Of a stretch of DNA of 64,000 nt, positions 40,323 to 51,360 are shown one piece after another. The DNA is from Rhodobacteraceae bacterium Alg231-04. Lineage in GTDB: Bacteria > Pseudomonadota > Alphaproteobacteria > Rhodobacterales > Rhodobacteraceae. The notes beneath the pieces are model-generated. The model ran no database searches and was not told the DNA's origin. It saw nothing but the letters and a program-made list of their open reading frames with translations. The DNA lies in assembly GCA_900143635.1 (NCBI GenBank), contig FREY01000014.1, positions 1-64,000 of the forward strand. Reading direction: 5' to 3'. Position 1 is the stretch's first letter. Each line of letters starts with the position of its first letter. A program made the translations under genes and the position numbers.

Positions 40323-41048
40323 ATGCGCTCTGGTATTATCGCAAAAAAAGTCGGCATGACCCGGCTGTTCCAAGAAGACGGCAAGCAGATCCCTGTGACC
40401 GTTCTTCACCTGGACGGCCTGCAGGTTGTTGCTCAGCGTACCGAAGACAAAGACGGCTACACAGCTGTTCAGCTCGGTGCTGGTTCCGCCAAGGCAAAAC
40501 GCACTTCGAAAGCTATGCGTGGTCACTACGCTGCAGCCAAGGTTGAGCCCAAGCGCAAGCTGGTCGAATTCCGCGTGCCTGCAGATGGTCTGATCGAAGT
40601 TGGTGCCGAAATCTCGGCCGAGCACTTCCTCGAAGGCCAAAAGGTCGACGTGACCGGTACGTCCATTGGTAAAGGCTTCGCCGGCGCCATGAAACGCTGG
40701 AACTTTGGTGGTCTGCGCGCGACACACGGTGTGTCGATCTCGCACCGTTCGCACGGTTCCACCGGCCAGTGTCAGGATCCCGGCAAGGTTTTCAAAGGCA
40801 AAAAGATGGCCGGCCACATGGGTGCTGCCCGCGTGACCACCCAGAACCTGGAAGTCGTCAAAACTGACGCCGACCGTGGTCTGGTGTTCATCAAAGGCGC
40901 CGTACCTGGTCCGAAATCCGGTTGGGTTACCGTCAAGGATGCTGTGAAGAAGAAGGCCCCCGAGGGTCTGCCCTTCCCCGCAGGTCTGAAATCGGCAGCT
41001 GTTGAAGCTCCGGCGGAAGAAGTTTCCGCGGAAGGTGGTGAAGCATGA
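40323..41048 (+). CDS. rplC: 50S ribosomal protein L3
   Basis: 241 residues starting [16 protein letters not shown], with the loop reaching the peptidyl-transferase centre ([22 protein letters not shown]). The C-terminus is extended with an Ala/Glu-rich tail, usual in Rhodobacteraceae. ATGA overlap with rplD. Confidence 0.97.
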   Translation: MRSGIIAKKVGMTRLFQEDGKQIPVTVLHLDGLQVVAQRTEDKDGYTAVQLGAGSAKAKRTSKAMRGHYAAAKVEPKRKLVEFRVPADGLIEVGAEISAEHFLEGQKVDVTGTSIGKGFAGAMKRWNFGGLRATHGVSISHRSHGSTGQCQDPGKVFKGKKMAGHMGAARVTTQNLEVVKTDADRGLVFIKGAVPGPKSGWVTVKDAVKKKAPEGLPFPAGLKSAAVEAPAEEVSAEGGEA

Positions 41049-41662
41049 AACTTGATGTGATCAAACTCGACGGCGAAAAAGCCGGCGACATCGAGCTGAA
41101 CGCCGATCTGTTCGGTCTGGAGCCGCGTGCGGACATCCTGCACCGTGTGGTCCGCTGGCAGCGTAACAACGCGCAGGCCGGTACCCACAAGGTAAAGACC
41201 CGCTCGGAAGTCAACTACTCGACCAAGAAGATCTATCGCCAAAAAGGCACCGGTGGCGCACGCCACGGCGCGCGCTCGGCACCGATCTTCCGCGGTGGTG
41301 GTGTCTACAAAGGTCCGGTTGTGCGTTCGCACGGTCACGACCTGACCAAGAAGTTCCGCAAGCTGGGTCTGCGCCACGCTCTGTCCGCCAAAATGGCTGC
41401 CGGTGAACTGGTTGTCATCGAAGACGCAACTGCCGAAGGCAAAACCGCTGCTCTGGCTAAACAGGTTAAGAACCTGGGCTGGAAACGCGCGCTGGTCATC
41501 GACGGTGCCTCGGTGAACGAAGGCTTCCTGAAAGCATCGCGCAACATTGAAGGTCTGGATATCCTGCCGACAATGGGCGCAAACGTTTATGATATCCTCA
41601 AGCGTGACACCCTGGTGATCACCAAAGCGGGTATCGAAGCACTGGAGGCTCGCCTGAAATGA
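41045..41662 (+). CDS. rplD: 50S ribosomal protein L4
   Basis: 205 residues; [22 protein letters not shown] is the exit-tunnel loop. In E. coli L4 represses its own operon; no obvious L4 leader structure was recognised here. Overlaps both neighbours by four bases. Confidence 0.97.
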   Translation: MKLDVIKLDGEKAGDIELNADLFGLEPRADILHRVVRWQRNNAQAGTHKVKTRSEVNYSTKKIYRQKGTGGARHGARSAPIFRGGGVYKGPVVRSHGHDLTKKFRKLGLRHALSAKMAAGELVVIEDATAEGKTAALAKQVKNLGWKRALVIDGASVNEGFLKASRNIEGLDILPTMGANVYDILKRDTLVITKAGIEALEARLK

Positions 41663-41955
41663 GTGCCAAGGCAGAACATTACGACGTGATCCGCAAGCCG
41701 GTTGTCACCGAAAAAGCCACCATGGCGTCCGAAAACGGCGCGGTTGTTTTTGAAGTCGCAATCGACTCCAACAAGCCGCAGATCAAAGAAGCTGTTGAAG
41801 CTCTCTTTGGTGTGAAGGTGAAGGCGGTTAACACCACCATCACCAAAGGTAAGCAGAAGCGTTTCCGGGGCCAGATCGGTCGCCGCAAAGACGTCAAAAA
41901 GGCCTATGTGACCCTCGAAGAGGGCAACACAATCGACGTGTCCACCGGACTCTGA
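41659..41955 (+). CDS. rplW: 50S ribosomal protein L23
   Basis: 98 residues starting [20 protein letters not shown]; binds trigger factor and SRP at the exit tunnel. It is the last gene before a terminator and an inserted gene, so the S10 operon is cut here. Confidence 0.97.
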   Translation: MSAKAEHYDVIRKPVVTEKATMASENGAVVFEVAIDSNKPQIKEAVEALFGVKVKAVNTTITKGKQKRFRGQIGRRKDVKKAYVTLEEGNTIDVSTGL

Positions 41956-41979
41956 GATTAGGTTCTTTTGAATGATAGA

Positions 41980-42008
41980 AAGGCCCTCGCATTTGCGGGG
42001 GCCTTTTT
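41980..42008 (+). terminator. Terminator after rplW
   Basis: AAGGCCCTCGC-ATTT-GCGGGGGCCTTTTT, a strong hairpin in the middle of what is normally one operon. Confidence 0.85.
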
Positions 42009-42118
42009 CGTTAGTGGAGTGCCGCTAGCGCGGCCTCTCTGTGTTGGGGCGGAGTATTCCTCCCCTATCATTCCTGACGCATTCGCGTATGGGAGGGGGG
42101 TCTTAAGGAGAATGACAG

Positions 42119-42631
42119 ATGGAACCTTCACAGAGCCTGCCTGAACTGGTTACGGCGGCGCAGGCCAATGCAAAGACATATGAAGATCGCATTTCGGTGG
42201 TTCTAGCGATTGGTGGCGAGCAGAAACGATCTGCTGCCCAGAAGGAAGAGTTGCGCGAGGCGACGATTGCGCTGGAAGCGGCAGCGGTCGATATTTTCAC
42301 CCTGTTTGAGGCCCGCATGCAGCATCACTTTAAGCGAGGGCCGTTTTCACGGAAATTGACCGCTTCGCTGAAAAAATCCGGAAAGGCTGATCTCGCCGAG
42401 AAGGTCCATCAGTATTACCTTGTGATCAACGTGCTGAAACATGGCAAGGGCGCGAGTTATCGCGAGTTACTCAGTGCCTCTGGGTCCCCGTTTAAGGTGC
42501 GCACCGGGCAGGACAGTTCGACCGAGGAGGGTCAGGCATCTGTTGGTCTGGTGGATATCAGTTTTGCGGGTTTTTTCGCCGGGCTGACTGACACCATTCT
42601 AGAGGCGAGCAGGTTCCTCGAAAAAGGCTAG
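42119..42631 (+). CDS. Helical protein of unknown function inserted in the S10 operon (HEPN-like)
   Basis: 170 residues, predicted mostly alpha-helical. The segment VHQYYLVINVLKHGKGASY resembles the end of HEPN domains, where the RNase motif is R-N-x3-H; here the Arg is Ile (INVLKH), so catalysis is doubtful. AAGGAG precedes ATG 42119 by 7-8 bases. A terminator lies upstream and 365 bases follow before rplB, so it is its own transcription unit. The HEPN relation is a fold guess and could be wrong; coding status is well supported by codon usage and the ribosome-binding site. Confidence 0.7.
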   Translation: MEPSQSLPELVTAAQANAKTYEDRISVVLAIGGEQKRSAAQKEELREATIALEAAAVDIFTLFEARMQHHFKRGPFSRKLTASLKKSGKADLAEKVHQYYLVINVLKHGKGASYRELLSASGSPFKVRTGQDSSTEEGQASVGLVDISFAGFFAGLTDTILEASRFLEKG

Positions 42632-42996
42632 GGGGCTGGCCTGCAGGATCCGGAGGCACAACGGATCCCGTCGGCATTCCTGCGGCCTTTCAGGCGTCCG
42701 TGTGCCGATGATTTCAAGGTTCAGGACTACTACTCTGGCGGCAATCTGCGACCAAGGGTTGAAAGTTTCCACGCCCTATAGACTCGCTCTTCATTCCCTG
42801 CTACCTCGCACCAGTCTTGCAGCCTCGGATTCGTTCCGGGGCTCTGGATATTTGAACGCCGGGGACCTTCGGGGCCCTATATACTGGCCACCTTAGTAGT
42901 GCGGTTCGATGCGAACCAAACGGGCAGGGGGCTTACACATAGCCGGACCAAAGACAACAACCTAAGGTCTGGCACGCTAAACGGAAGACAGAAAGC
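42632..42996 (+). other. Long leader/promoter region upstream of rplB
   Basis: No gene recognised in 365 bases. TATACT at 42880-42885 is a good -10; the nearest TTGAAC (42852) is 22 bases away, too far for a standard spacer. A further imperfect TTGAAA/TATAGA pair lies at about 42759-42783. A 64-codon open frame inside (42702-42896) has no ribosome-binding site. Some promoter must exist here because rplW is followed by a terminator. Confidence 0.4.
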
Positions 42997-43839
42997 ATGG
43001 CACTTAAGTCGTATAAGCCGACGACGCCGGGCCAGCGCGGGCTGGTGCTGATCGACCGTTCGGAGCTCTGGAAAGGACGCCCCGTCAAATCCCTCACCGA
43101 GGGTCTGACGAAATCGGGTGGCCGGAACAACACCGGACGGATCACTTCACGCCGCCGCGGCGGTGGCGCAAAACGCCTCTACCGGATCGTTGATTTCAAA
43201 CGCAACAAATTGGATGTTGCGGCAACCGTTGAACGGATCGAATACGACCCGAACCGGACCGCATTCATCGCTCTGATCAAATATGATGACGGCGAGCAGG
43301 CCTACATCCTGGCACCCCAGCGTTTGGCTGTTGGTGACAAGGTTGTCGCGTCCGCCAAGGCCGACATCAAGCCGGGCAACGCAATGCCGTTCTCGGGCAT
43401 GCCGATCGGTACCATCATCCACAACATCGAGATGAAGCCAGGCAAAGGCGGCCAGATCGCCCGTGCTGCTGGTACTTACGCTCAGTTTGTTGGTCGCGAT
43501 GGTGGCTACGCTCAGATCCGCCTGTCTTCGGGCGAACTGCGTCTGGTACGTCAGGAATGCATGGCCACCGTTGGTGCCGTGTCCAACCCCGACAACTCCA
43601 ACCAGAACTACGGTAAAGCTGGCCGCATGCGTCACAAGGGCAAGCGTCCTTCTGTACGTGGTGTTGTCATGAACCCGATCGATCACCCGCATGGTGGTGG
43701 TGAAGGCCGGACCTCTGGTGGTCGTCACCCGGTTACTCCCTGGGGTAAGCCGACCAAAGGTGCCCGTACCCGTAACAAGAACAAAGCGTCCAGCAAGCTG
43801 ATCATCCGCTCGCGGCACGCCAAGAAGAAGGGACGTTAA
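42997..43839 (+). CDS. rplB: 50S ribosomal protein L2
   Basis: 280 residues starting [15 protein letters not shown], ending with the conserved [20 protein letters not shown] loop near the peptidyl-transferase centre. First gene of the rplB-rplP block. Confidence 0.98.
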   Translation: MALKSYKPTTPGQRGLVLIDRSELWKGRPVKSLTEGLTKSGGRNNTGRITSRRRGGGAKRLYRIVDFKRNKLDVAATVERIEYDPNRTAFIALIKYDDGEQAYILAPQRLAVGDKVVASAKADIKPGNAMPFSGMPIGTIIHNIEMKPGKGGQIARAAGTYAQFVGRDGGYAQIRLSSGELRLVRQECMATVGAVSNPDNSNQNYGKAGRMRHKGKRPSVRGVVMNPIDHPHGGGEGRTSGGRHPVTPWGKPTKGARTRNKNKASSKLIIRSRHAKKKGR

Positions 43840-43842
43840 TCT

Positions 43843-44121
43843 ATGTCTCGCTCTGTTTGGAAAGGCCCATTTGTTGACGCCTACGTCCTCAAAAAGGCAG
43901 AAGCTGCTCGTGAATCGAGCCGCAACGAAGTGATCAAGATCTGGTCGCGCCGTTCCACCATCCTGCCCCAGTTCGTGGGTCTGACCTTTGGTGTCTACAA
44001 CGGCAAAAAACACATTCCCGTAAACGTCTCGGAAGACATGATCGGTCAGAAGTTCGGTGAATATGCACCGACTCGCACCTATTATGGCCACGCCGCCGAC
44101 AAAAAAGCGAAGCGGAAGTAA
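43843..44121 (+). CDS. rpsS: 30S ribosomal protein S19
   Basis: 92 residues: [20 protein letters not shown], then [25 protein letters not shown]. Three bases after rplB. Confidence 0.97.
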   Translation: MSRSVWKGPFVDAYVLKKAEAARESSRNEVIKIWSRRSTILPQFVGLTFGVYNGKKHIPVNVSEDMIGQKFGEYAPTRTYYGHAADKKAKRK

Positions 44122-44124
44122 GTC

Positions 44125-44505
44125 ATGGGCAAGGATAAAAACCCCCGCCGCGTGGCAGACAACGAAGCAATGGCAAAACTGCGCATGCTCCGTACTAGCC
44201 CGCAGAAACTGAACCTGGTTGCCGGCCTGATCCGCGGCAAGAAAGTGGACAAGGCTCTGACCGAACTCACTTTCTCCAACAAGCGGATCGCGCAGGACGT
44301 GAAGAAATGCCTTCAGTCCGCCATTGCGAACGCCGAAAACAACCACAACCTTGACGTTGACGAGCTGATCGTTGCGGAAGCTTGGGTTGGCAAGAACATG
44401 ACCCTGAAGCGCGGTCGCCCGCGTGCACGTGGTCGTTTCGGCAAGATCCTGAAGCCGTTCGCTGAGATCACCATCAAGGTGCGTCAAGTTGAGGAGCAAG
44501 CCTAA
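44125..44505 (+). CDS. rplV: 50S ribosomal protein L22
   Basis: 126 residues with [20 protein letters not shown] and the tunnel hairpin [15 protein letters not shown]. Stop overlaps the rpsC start (TAATG). Confidence 0.97.
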   Translation: MGKDKNPRRVADNEAMAKLRMLRTSPQKLNLVAGLIRGKKVDKALTELTFSNKRIAQDVKKCLQSAIANAENNHNLDVDELIVAEAWVGKNMTLKRGRPRARGRFGKILKPFAEITIKVRQVEEQA

Positions 44506-45212
44506 TGGGTAACAAAGTTAATCCGATCGGCATGCGCCTTCAGGTCAACCGTACCTGGGACAGCCGTTGGTACGCCGACACCAAAGATTTCGGTGATCTT
44601 CTGCTGGAAGACATCAAGATCCGCGAATTCATTGGCGTTGAATGCAAGCAGGCTGGTATTGCCCGCGTGATCATCGAGCGTCCCCACAAGAAGTGCCGTG
44701 TGACCATTCACACTGCGCGTCCGGGCGTGATCATCGGCAAGAAAGGCGCAGACATCGAAACCCTGCGCAAGAAGCTGGCGAACATCACCGACAGCGAACT
44801 GCACCTGAACATCGTTGAAGTCCGCAAGCCGGAACTCGACGCTGCTCTGGTCGGCGAGTCCATCGCACAGCAGCTGGAGCGTCGTGTCTCCTTCCGCCGT
44901 GCCATGAAACGTGCCGTGCAGAACGCAATGCGCATGGGTGCCCTGGGTATCCGCGTAAACGTCGCCGGTCGTCTGGGTGGTGCTGAAATCGCGCGTACCG
45001 AATGGTACCGTGAAGGCCGTGTGCCGCTGCACACTCTGCGCGCAGACATCGATTACGCACACGTCGAAGCGAAAACTGCCTATGGCATCATCGGGATCAA
45101 GACTTGGATCTTCAAAGGTGAAATCATGGAGCACGATCCGCAGGCGCGTGACCGTAAAGCTCAGGAACTCCAGGACGGCCCTGCACCTCGTGGTGCTGGT
45201 GGTCGCCGCTAA
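44505..45212 (+). CDS. rpsC: 30S ribosomal protein S3
   Basis: 235 residues starting [20 protein letters not shown] domain with [12 protein letters not shown]-terminal [26 protein letters not shown] split over positions 164-189. Mature length normal. Confidence 0.97.
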   Translation: MGNKVNPIGMRLQVNRTWDSRWYADTKDFGDLLLEDIKIREFIGVECKQAGIARVIIERPHKKCRVTIHTARPGVIIGKKGADIETLRKKLANITDSELHLNIVEVRKPELDAALVGESIAQQLERRVSFRRAMKRAVQNAMRMGALGIRVNVAGRLGGAEIARTEWYREGRVPLHTLRADIDYAHVEAKTAYGIIGIKTWIFKGEIMEHDPQARDRKAQELQDGPAPRGAGGRR

Positions 45213-45223
45213 GGAGAGAATAG

Positions 45224-45637
45224 ATGCTTCAGCCAAAGCGTACTAAATTCCGCAAAATGCACAAAGGCCGGATCAAAGGTCTTGCAAAGGGCGGTTCCGA
45301 CCTCAACTTCGGCACGTATGGCCTCAAAGCCCTGCAGCCCGAGCGTGTAACAGCGCGTCAGATCGAAGCGGCTCGCCGCGCGATGACCCGCCACATGAAG
45401 CGCCAGGGCCGTGTTTGGATCCGGATCTTCCCGGATGTGCCGGTCACCTCGAAGCCGACCGAAGTCCGTATGGGTAAAGGTAAAGGCTCCGTGGACTATT
45501 GGGCAGCCAAGGTTAAGCCTGGCCGCGTGATGTTCGAGATCGACGGCGTCGATGACGACATCGCCCGTGAGGCCCTGCGCCTCGCAGCGATGAAGCTGCC
45601 GATCAAGACCCGCGTTGTGGTCCGCGAAGACTGGTAA
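45224..45637 (+). CDS. rplP: 50S ribosomal protein L16
   Basis: 137 residues starting [19 protein letters not shown], with the [17 protein letters not shown] loop. rpmC (L29), normally next, is 2.65 kb away beyond an insertion. Confidence 0.97.
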   Translation: MLQPKRTKFRKMHKGRIKGLAKGGSDLNFGTYGLKALQPERVTARQIEAARRAMTRHMKRQGRVWIRIFPDVPVTSKPTEVRMGKGKGSVDYWAAKVKPGRVMFEIDGVDDDIAREALRLAAMKLPIKTRVVVREDW

Positions 45638-45660
45638 GCCCGGTCTTAGCTTGAAATCAG

Positions 45661-45694
45661 AAAGCCCCCGCTGAGTGATCAGCGGGGGCTTTTT
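45661..45694. terminator. Bidirectional terminator between rplP and the DUF2145 gene
   Basis: AAAGCCCCCGCTGA-GTGA-TCAGCGGGGGCTTTTT; a 13-base stem flanked by A and T tracts. Confidence 0.9.
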
Positions 45695-45711
45695 CGTCTG
45701 ACGGAACGGGA

Positions 45712-46512
45712 TCAGAACCGAAGCGCGTGATCCGGTGTCAACCTGTAGACTTCGGAGGCCAGGTTGTTATCGCGCATATGGCGTGCGATCGAACTGAAAG
45801 TTGCCGTGGCGATGGTATCGCCGTGGTCCGAAGTTGTCAGAGCGGCCGAGGCGGCAGGAGCCAGAAAACGTTTCAGTCCGCTGATCTTGATAGGCTGCGC
45901 CTGAAAGTCAGCCGCGATTCTGGACTTAATCGCATTTTGCTCTTGTGTGCCGTGTAGGCCTGCCATCAGCACATCCAGCGTGTGTTCGGTGCAGTTCTGG
46001 AAGCGTGTCGTGTTTGGGTTGGCCAGAACCGAGTAGGTGGGATTGTGCAGCGCGGCATAAGCACTTCCTGACACGACCCGGAGCAGTTTGCGCTGCAGTT
46101 GCGGGGTGGGGATGATGATGCCCGCGTCCAAAGCATGGGCGCCCCGGAAAAACTCCATAGGGCTTTCCTGCACCAGCGCACTTCGGGTCAGATCATCTTT
46201 TTTCTGATAAAGATTATACACCCGGTATCCCTGCGCCGTTCTGCCGTCCGGCTGGCGGATACTGGAGAACACCCAAAACGCGGTGTGCGTATAGCTGACG
46301 CCCTTTGGGAGGGATTTTGGGGGGCGCCCGGTGCGGGCTACAATTGCAATGCCAGCACCGCGCGCGGCCAGGTCCAGTTGCACCCTGTTGGAAAAACTGG
46401 CGACTTCCGCTTCGGGCAGGTGGGCTTTGCCGCCCTCGCTGCTTCCGGCCAGGGCAGGCGCGGCGTGGAGGGATGTAACCGCGGCGATCAGGCTGAGTAA
46501 CTTGCGTATCAT
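45712..46512 (-). CDS. DUF2145 family secreted protein
   Basis: 266 residues with a signal peptide cleaved near APALAG. The core matches DUF2145: a G-A/G-x-A-I-V-A-R-T-G start, VSYTHTAFWVFSS, FFRGAHALDAGIIIPTPQLQ and the conserved FQNCTEHTLDVL with a Cys and His that suggest a cysteine-hydrolase-like fold. Function unknown. Its start overlaps the stop of the upstream gene by four bases (ATGA), so the two form an operon. Confidence 0.8.
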   Translation of the reverse strand: MIRKLLSLIAAVTSLHAAPALAGSSEGGKAHLPEAEVASFSNRVQLDLAARGAGIAIVARTGRPPKSLPKGVSYTHTAFWVFSSIRQPDGRTAQGYRVYNLYQKKDDLTRSALVQESPMEFFRGAHALDAGIIIPTPQLQRKLLRVVSGSAYAALHNPTYSVLANPNTTRFQNCTEHTLDVLMAGLHGTQEQNAIKSRIAADFQAQPIKISGLKRFLAPAASAALTTSDHGDTIATATFSSIARHMRDNNLASEVYRLTPDHALRF

Positions 46513-46835
46513 TGACCTGCCTCCTGTTTCGTCGGCTGGTCCTGGCCTGAAGTGTTCTGAGTGCTGGATGTTCCATGGTCATGGGCGGGCAACCCTTCCA
46601 AAGCATTGGCGCTTACAGCCAGGCCGGTTCCCACGGCAAGTAGAGGAACGGCAATCACCGTCAGCCCGGCGGCGACGGCGCTTTCGCTACTGGCGGCGGC
46701 ACCTATCACCGACTGTTCCGCTCCTTGCGCTGAATGACGGGCGCCCTGCGCTGAGTGCTGGCTGCTGGGGCCGGCGGTGGCTTGTGTGGCGGTGAAAAGG
46801 GTTATGGCAAGCAATACGCTGGATTTCCACGGCAT
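46509..46835 (-). CDS. Small secreted Ala/Gln-rich partner of the DUF2145 protein
   Basis: 108 residues: signal peptide (cleaved near ATAG), two near-identical HSAQGA hexamers, an Ala/Val-rich hydrophobic segment (about 52-74) and a polar tail. Translationally coupled to the DUF2145 gene. Start ATG 46835 gives a proper signal peptide; an earlier in-frame ATG at 46868 does not. I do not recognise a family. Confidence 0.7.
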   Translation of the reverse strand: MPWKSSVLLAITLFTATQATAGPSSQHSAQGARHSAQGAEQSVIGAAASSESAVAAGLTVIAVPLLAVGTGLAVSANALEGLPAHDHGTSSTQNTSGQDQPTKQEAGQ

Positions 46836-46988
46836 GTCGAAGCTCCTATGAACAATGTTCACATACATGCTGCGATTCTATTGCTAGGTCAACAAATTCC
46901 CGAACGGCGTTCATGAACGCTGATCATAATGCTGAATTTGATGGAGGTTCTGCTCGCGCCTTAGAGTGGGATCGGTTAAGACGCTGTC

Positions 46989-47612
46989 ATGTCACAGATT
47001 GAATCACTCTTTGTAACCCGTCTCTATCGCGCGGCCTTGTCTGAACACGGGCCCAAGATCGACGCGGATGAACTTGAAAACTCCTGCCTTGTCATCGCCG
47101 ATGATGATGAGGCAGGACAGGATTGGTGCGAGGAGAACGGCTATCCCGGCTATACGTCTTACGCTTCGCTTACCGACCTGCCATGGCGCTTCCCGATTTT
47201 TGCCGATCTGGTGAAGTCTCTGGACGAACATGTCAAAGCCTTCTGTGAGGATCTGGAATTTGATCTGGATGGCCGCGAACTGAAGCTTGAAGACCTGTGG
47301 ATCAACATCCTGCCGCCCGGTGGGACGCACTCCAGCCACATCCACCCGCATTCGGTCATTTCCGGCACCACCTATGTGGCGATGCCTGAAGGGGCCTCGG
47401 CGCTGAAGCTGGAAGATCCGCGCTCGGCCCGGATGATGGCCAGCCCGGCGCGCAAGAAAGACGCCCGGCGTGAGCTGAAGCCGTTCATCTATGTGACCCC
47501 CAAGGTCAGCGATGTGCTGCTGTGGGAAAGCTGGCTGCGCCACGAGGTACCGCTGAACATGGCCGATGAGGACGAGCGGATCTCGGTGAGCTTCAACTAC
47601 GCCTGGGCCTGA
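46989..47612 (+). CDS. TIGR02466-type putative 2OG-Fe(II) oxygenase
   Basis: 207 residues. LWINILPPGGTHSSHIHPHS followed by ISGTTYVAMPEGASALKLEDPR and VLLWESWLRHEVP is the pattern of TIGR02466 proteins, with a His-x-His pair and a late His as possible metal ligands on a cupin-like jelly roll. Substrate unknown. Single gene, divergent from the DUF2145 operon. Confidence 0.8.
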   Translation: MSQIESLFVTRLYRAALSEHGPKIDADELENSCLVIADDDEAGQDWCEENGYPGYTSYASLTDLPWRFPIFADLVKSLDEHVKAFCEDLEFDLDGRELKLEDLWINILPPGGTHSSHIHPHSVISGTTYVAMPEGASALKLEDPRSARMMASPARKKDARRELKPFIYVTPKVSDVLLWESWLRHEVPLNMADEDERISVSFNYAWA

Positions 47613-47618
47613 TCCCGT

Positions 47619-48291
<673 letters not shown>

Positions 48292-48492
48292 ATGAACGCC
48301 AATGATCTGCGCGAAAAGACCGTGGACGAACTCCGCGATCTGCTCGCATCGATGAAAAAAGAGAGCTTCAATCTCCGCTTTCAGCAAGCCACCGGTCAAA
48401 TGGAAAACACTTCGGGCATCAAAGCGGCACGCCGCAACGCCGCCCGCGTGAAAACCATTCTGAACGAAAAAGCTGCTGCAGCAGCTGAATAA
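48292..48492 (+). CDS. rpmC: 50S ribosomal protein L29
   Basis: 66 residues: [18 protein letters not shown], then [19 protein letters not shown]. First gene of the resumed operon; preceded by AAGGAAC. Confidence 0.96.
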   Translation: MNANDLREKTVDELRDLLASMKKESFNLRFQQATGQMENTSGIKAARRNAARVKTILNEKAAAAAE

Positions 48493-48503
48493 GGAGCGAC
48501 ACG

Positions 48504-48734
48504 ATGCCCAAACGCATTCTCACAGGCACCGTGACAAGCGACGCCAACGCCCAGACCGTAACCGTCTCGGTTGAACGCCGCTTCACGCACCCTGTTCTCA
48601 AGAAAACCATCCGTAAGTCCAAGAAATACCGGGCTCACGATGAACAGAACGCTTTCAAGGTCGGCGACTCCGTACGCATCATCGAATGCGCGCCGAAATC
48701 GAAAACGAAACGCTGGGAAGTTCTGACCGCTTAA
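48504..48734 (+). CDS. rpsQ: 30S ribosomal protein S17
   Basis: 76 residues with [39 protein letters not shown] hairpin follows at 48735-48753 in the 105-base gap before rplN. Confidence 0.96.
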   Translation: MPKRILTGTVTSDANAQTVTVSVERRFTHPVLKKTIRKSKKYRAHDEQNAFKVGDSVRIIECAPKSKTKRWEVLTA

Positions 48735-48839
48735 GAGAGCTCTTTTGAGCTCCCATAAGCGGCAGACTTTTCAGTTTGTCGAAACCCTGGGGACGATCTT
48801 GGCACGCATCGCCAGTTCCCACAGGTCGGGAGAAACCAC

Positions 48840-49208
48840 ATGATCCAGATGCAAACAAACCTGGATGTTGCTGACAACTCTGGCGCTCGCCGTGTTCAGT
48901 GCATCAAGGTTCTGGGTGGTTCCAAGCGTAAGTACGCATCCGTAGGTGACATCATTGTCGTCTCGGTTAAGGAAGCCATTCCGCGCGGTCGCGTTAAAAA
49001 AGGGGACGTCCGTAAGGCCGTCGTCGTTCGCACCGCCAAAGAAGTCCGCCGTGAAGATGGCACCGCGATCCGCTTTGATCGCAATGCCGCCGTCATTCTG
49101 AACACCAATAACGAGCCTGTAGGTACACGTATCTTTGGCCCGGTTGTTCGTGAATTGCGCGCGAAAAACTTCATGAAAATCATCTCGCTTGCTCCGGAGG
49201 TGCTGTAA
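48840..49208 (+). CDS. rplN: 50S ribosomal protein L14
   Basis: 122 residues: [20 protein letters not shown] and the family-typical [13 protein letters not shown]. In E. coli L14 heads the spc operon. Confidence 0.97.
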   Translation: MIQMQTNLDVADNSGARRVQCIKVLGGSKRKYASVGDIIVVSVKEAIPRGRVKKGDVRKAVVVRTAKEVRREDGTAIRFDRNAAVILNTNNEPVGTRIFGPVVRELRAKNFMKIISLAPEVL

Positions 49209-49210
49209 CT

Positions 49211-49522
49211 ATGGCTGCCAAACTCCGCAAAGGCGACAAGGTCGTCGTGCTGGCCGGCAAAGACAAGGGCAAAGAGGGCACCATTGCCTCCGTTGACCCC
49301 AAGGCCGGTAAAGCAGTTGTTGATGGTGTGAACATCGCCATCCGCGCAACCCGTCAGACCCAGACAGAACAGGGCGGCCGCCTTCCTAAGGCCCTGCCGA
49401 TCCAGCTGTCTAACCTGGCACTGCTTGATGCAAATGGCAAAGCAACCCGTGTTGGCTTCCGTGTGGAAGGTGACAAGAAGGTTCGCTTCGCGAAAACCAC
49501 GGGGGACGTGATCGATGGCTGA
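49211..49522 (+). CDS. rplX: 50S ribosomal protein L24
   Basis: 103 residues with a KOW motif ([17 protein letters not shown]). Overlaps rplE by eight bases. Confidence 0.97.
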   Translation: MAAKLRKGDKVVVLAGKDKGKEGTIASVDPKAGKAVVDGVNIAIRATRQTQTEQGGRLPKALPIQLSNLALLDANGKATRVGFRVEGDKKVRFAKTTGDVIDG

Positions 49523-50072
49523 TGCAGCTTACACCCCGCGTCTGAAATCCCTTTACAAAGAGACCATCCGTGGCGCTCTGAAAGAGGAATTCAGCTACAA
49601 GAACGAAATGCAGATCCCCAAGCTGGATAAAATCGTTCTGAACATCGGCTGTGGCCGTGCCGCCGTTAAGGACAGCAAAAAAGCGAAATCCGCTCAAGCT
49701 GACCTGACTGCGATCGCGGGCCAGAAAGCCCTGACCACTGTGGCCAAAAACTCCATCGCTGGCTTCCGCGTACGCGAAGACATGCCGATGGGTGCGAAAG
49801 TGACCCTGCGCGGCGACCGGATGTACGAATTCCTCGACCGTCTGATCACCATCGCGATGCCCCGCATCCGCGACTTCCGCGGTGTGAAACCCTCCTTCGA
49901 CGGCCGCGGCAACTTCGCGACCGGCCTGAAAGAGCACATTGTGTTCCCGGAAATCGACTTTGATAAAGTCGACGAAAACTGGGGCATGGACATCGTAATT
50001 GCCACTACCGCTAACACCGACGCGGAAGCGAAGAGCCTGTTGAAAGCTTTCAACATGCCCTTCAACGCGTAA
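49515..50072 (+). CDS. rplE: 50S ribosomal protein L5
   Basis: 185 residues; [17 protein letters not shown] and [20 protein letters not shown]. Binds 5S rRNA. Confidence 0.97.
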   Translation: MADAAYTPRLKSLYKETIRGALKEEFSYKNEMQIPKLDKIVLNIGCGRAAVKDSKKAKSAQADLTAIAGQKALTTVAKNSIAGFRVREDMPMGAKVTLRGDRMYEFLDRLITIAMPRIRDFRGVKPSFDGRGNFATGLKEHIVFPEIDFDKVDENWGMDIVIATTANTDAEAKSLLKAFNMPFNA

Positions 50073-50091
50073 GAGCGGGAAAGGAACAGTC

Positions 50092-50397
50092 ATGGCTAAA
50101 AAAGCAATGATCGAACGCGAAAAGAAGCGCGAACGCCTGGTGGCTAAATTTGCCGCCAAGCGTGCCGAGCTCAAAGAAATCGCGAAAGACGAATCCAAGC
50201 CGATGGAAGAGCGTTTCAAAGCGCGCCTCCAGCTGGCTAAACTGCCGCGGAACTCCTCGGCAACCCGTCTGCACAACCGTTGTCAGCTGACCGGCCGTCC
50301 CCACGCTTACTACCGTAAGCTGAAGGTAAGCCGGATCGCGCTGCGGGAACTGGGCTCTTCTGGCCAGATCCCCGGTATGGTGAAATCGAGCTGGTAA
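50092..50397 (+). CDS. rpsN: 30S ribosomal protein S14 (zinc-free form)
   Basis: 101 residues, long form without the CxxC zinc pairs; [20 protein letters not shown]. The C-minus form is normal for proteobacteria. Confidence 0.97.
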   Translation: MAKKAMIEREKKRERLVAKFAAKRAELKEIAKDESKPMEERFKARLQLAKLPRNSSATRLHNRCQLTGRPHAYYRKLKVSRIALRELGSSGQIPGMVKSSW

Positions 50398-50410
50398 GGG
50401 AGAGAACGAT

Positions 50411-50803
50411 ATGAACGATCCTATCGGCGATATGCTCACCCGTATCCGTAACTCTCAGATGCGCGGCAAATCCACCGTCTCGACCCCAGCTTCCAAGCTG
50501 CGGGCCTGGGTGCTGGACGTGCTGGCGGACGAAGGTTACATCCGCGGTTATGAGCCGACCACCGGTGCCAATGGCCACCCGGCGATCGAGATCAGCCTCA
50601 AGTACTACGAAGGCGAACCTGTCATCCGCGAACTGAAGCGGGTCTCCAAACCCGGTCGTCGCGTTTACATGGGCGTCAATGACATCCCGTCGGTCCGTCA
50701 GGGCCTGGGCGTGTCGATTGTCTCCACCCCTCGTGGTGTGATGTCGGACGCAAAAGCACGTGCAGCCAACGTTGGCGGCGAAGTGCTCTGCACCGTCTTC
50801 TAA
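50411..50803 (+). CDS. rpsH: 30S ribosomal protein S8
   Basis: 130 residues: [21 protein letters not shown]-terminal [18 protein letters not shown]. Regulates the spc operon in E. coli; no S8 operator was recognised. Confidence 0.97.
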   Translation: MNDPIGDMLTRIRNSQMRGKSTVSTPASKLRAWVLDVLADEGYIRGYEPTTGANGHPAIEISLKYYEGEPVIRELKRVSKPGRRVYMGVNDIPSVRQGLGVSIVSTPRGVMSDAKARAANVGGEVLCTVF

Positions 50804-50815
50804 GGAGGTCTTTCG

Positions 50816-51349
50816 ATGTCCCGTATTGGTAAAAAGCCGGTCGATCTGCCCAGCGGTGTTTCCGCAGCAGTCTCCGGTCAGACCATTGAAGTTAAGGGCC
50901 CGAAAGGCGTCCGTACCTTCACCGCAACCGACGATGTCACCATCACCGTCGAAGACAACATTGTTAAGGTGGAACCGCGCGGCAAGTCCAAGCGCGCCCG
51001 CCAGCAGTGGGGCATGTCCCGCACCCGCGTCGCGAACCTCGTGACCGGCGTGACTTCCGGCTTCAAAAAAGAGCTGGAGATCCAGGGTGTTGGTTACCGG
51101 GCACAGATGCAGGGCAACTCCCTGAAGCTGAACCTGGGCCTGTCGCATGACGTTGACTATGTGGCGCCGGAAGGTATCACCGTCACCGCACCTAAGCAGA
51201 CCGAAATCGTCGTTGAAGGCATCGACGAGCAAGTGGTCGGCCAGGTTGCTGCGGAGATCCGCGCTTGGCGTAAGCCCGAGCCCTATAAGGGCAAAGGCAT
51301 TCGCTACAAGGGCGAGTTCGTCTTCCGCAAAGAAGGCAAGAAGAAGTAA
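50816..51349 (+). CDS. rplF: 50S ribosomal protein L6
   Basis: 177 residues: [16 protein letters not shown]-terminal [15 protein letters not shown]. Confidence 0.97.
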   Translation: MSRIGKKPVDLPSGVSAAVSGQTIEVKGPKGVRTFTATDDVTITVEDNIVKVEPRGKSKRARQQWGMSRTRVANLVTGVTSGFKKELEIQGVGYRAQMQGNSLKLNLGLSHDVDYVAPEGITVTAPKQTEIVVEGIDEQVVGQVAAEIRAWRKPEPYKGKGIRYKGEFVFRKEGKKK

Positions 51350-51360
51350 GGACAAGCACA

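Noticed and set aside
42760-42784. TTGAAA...TATAGA as rplB promoter
   Set aside because: Spacer is only about 12-14 bases, too short for sigma-70; kept only as a remark.
42702-42896. 64-codon ORF upstream of rplB
   Set aside because: No ribosome-binding site, no hydrophobic or domain pattern, and overlaps the probable promoter region.
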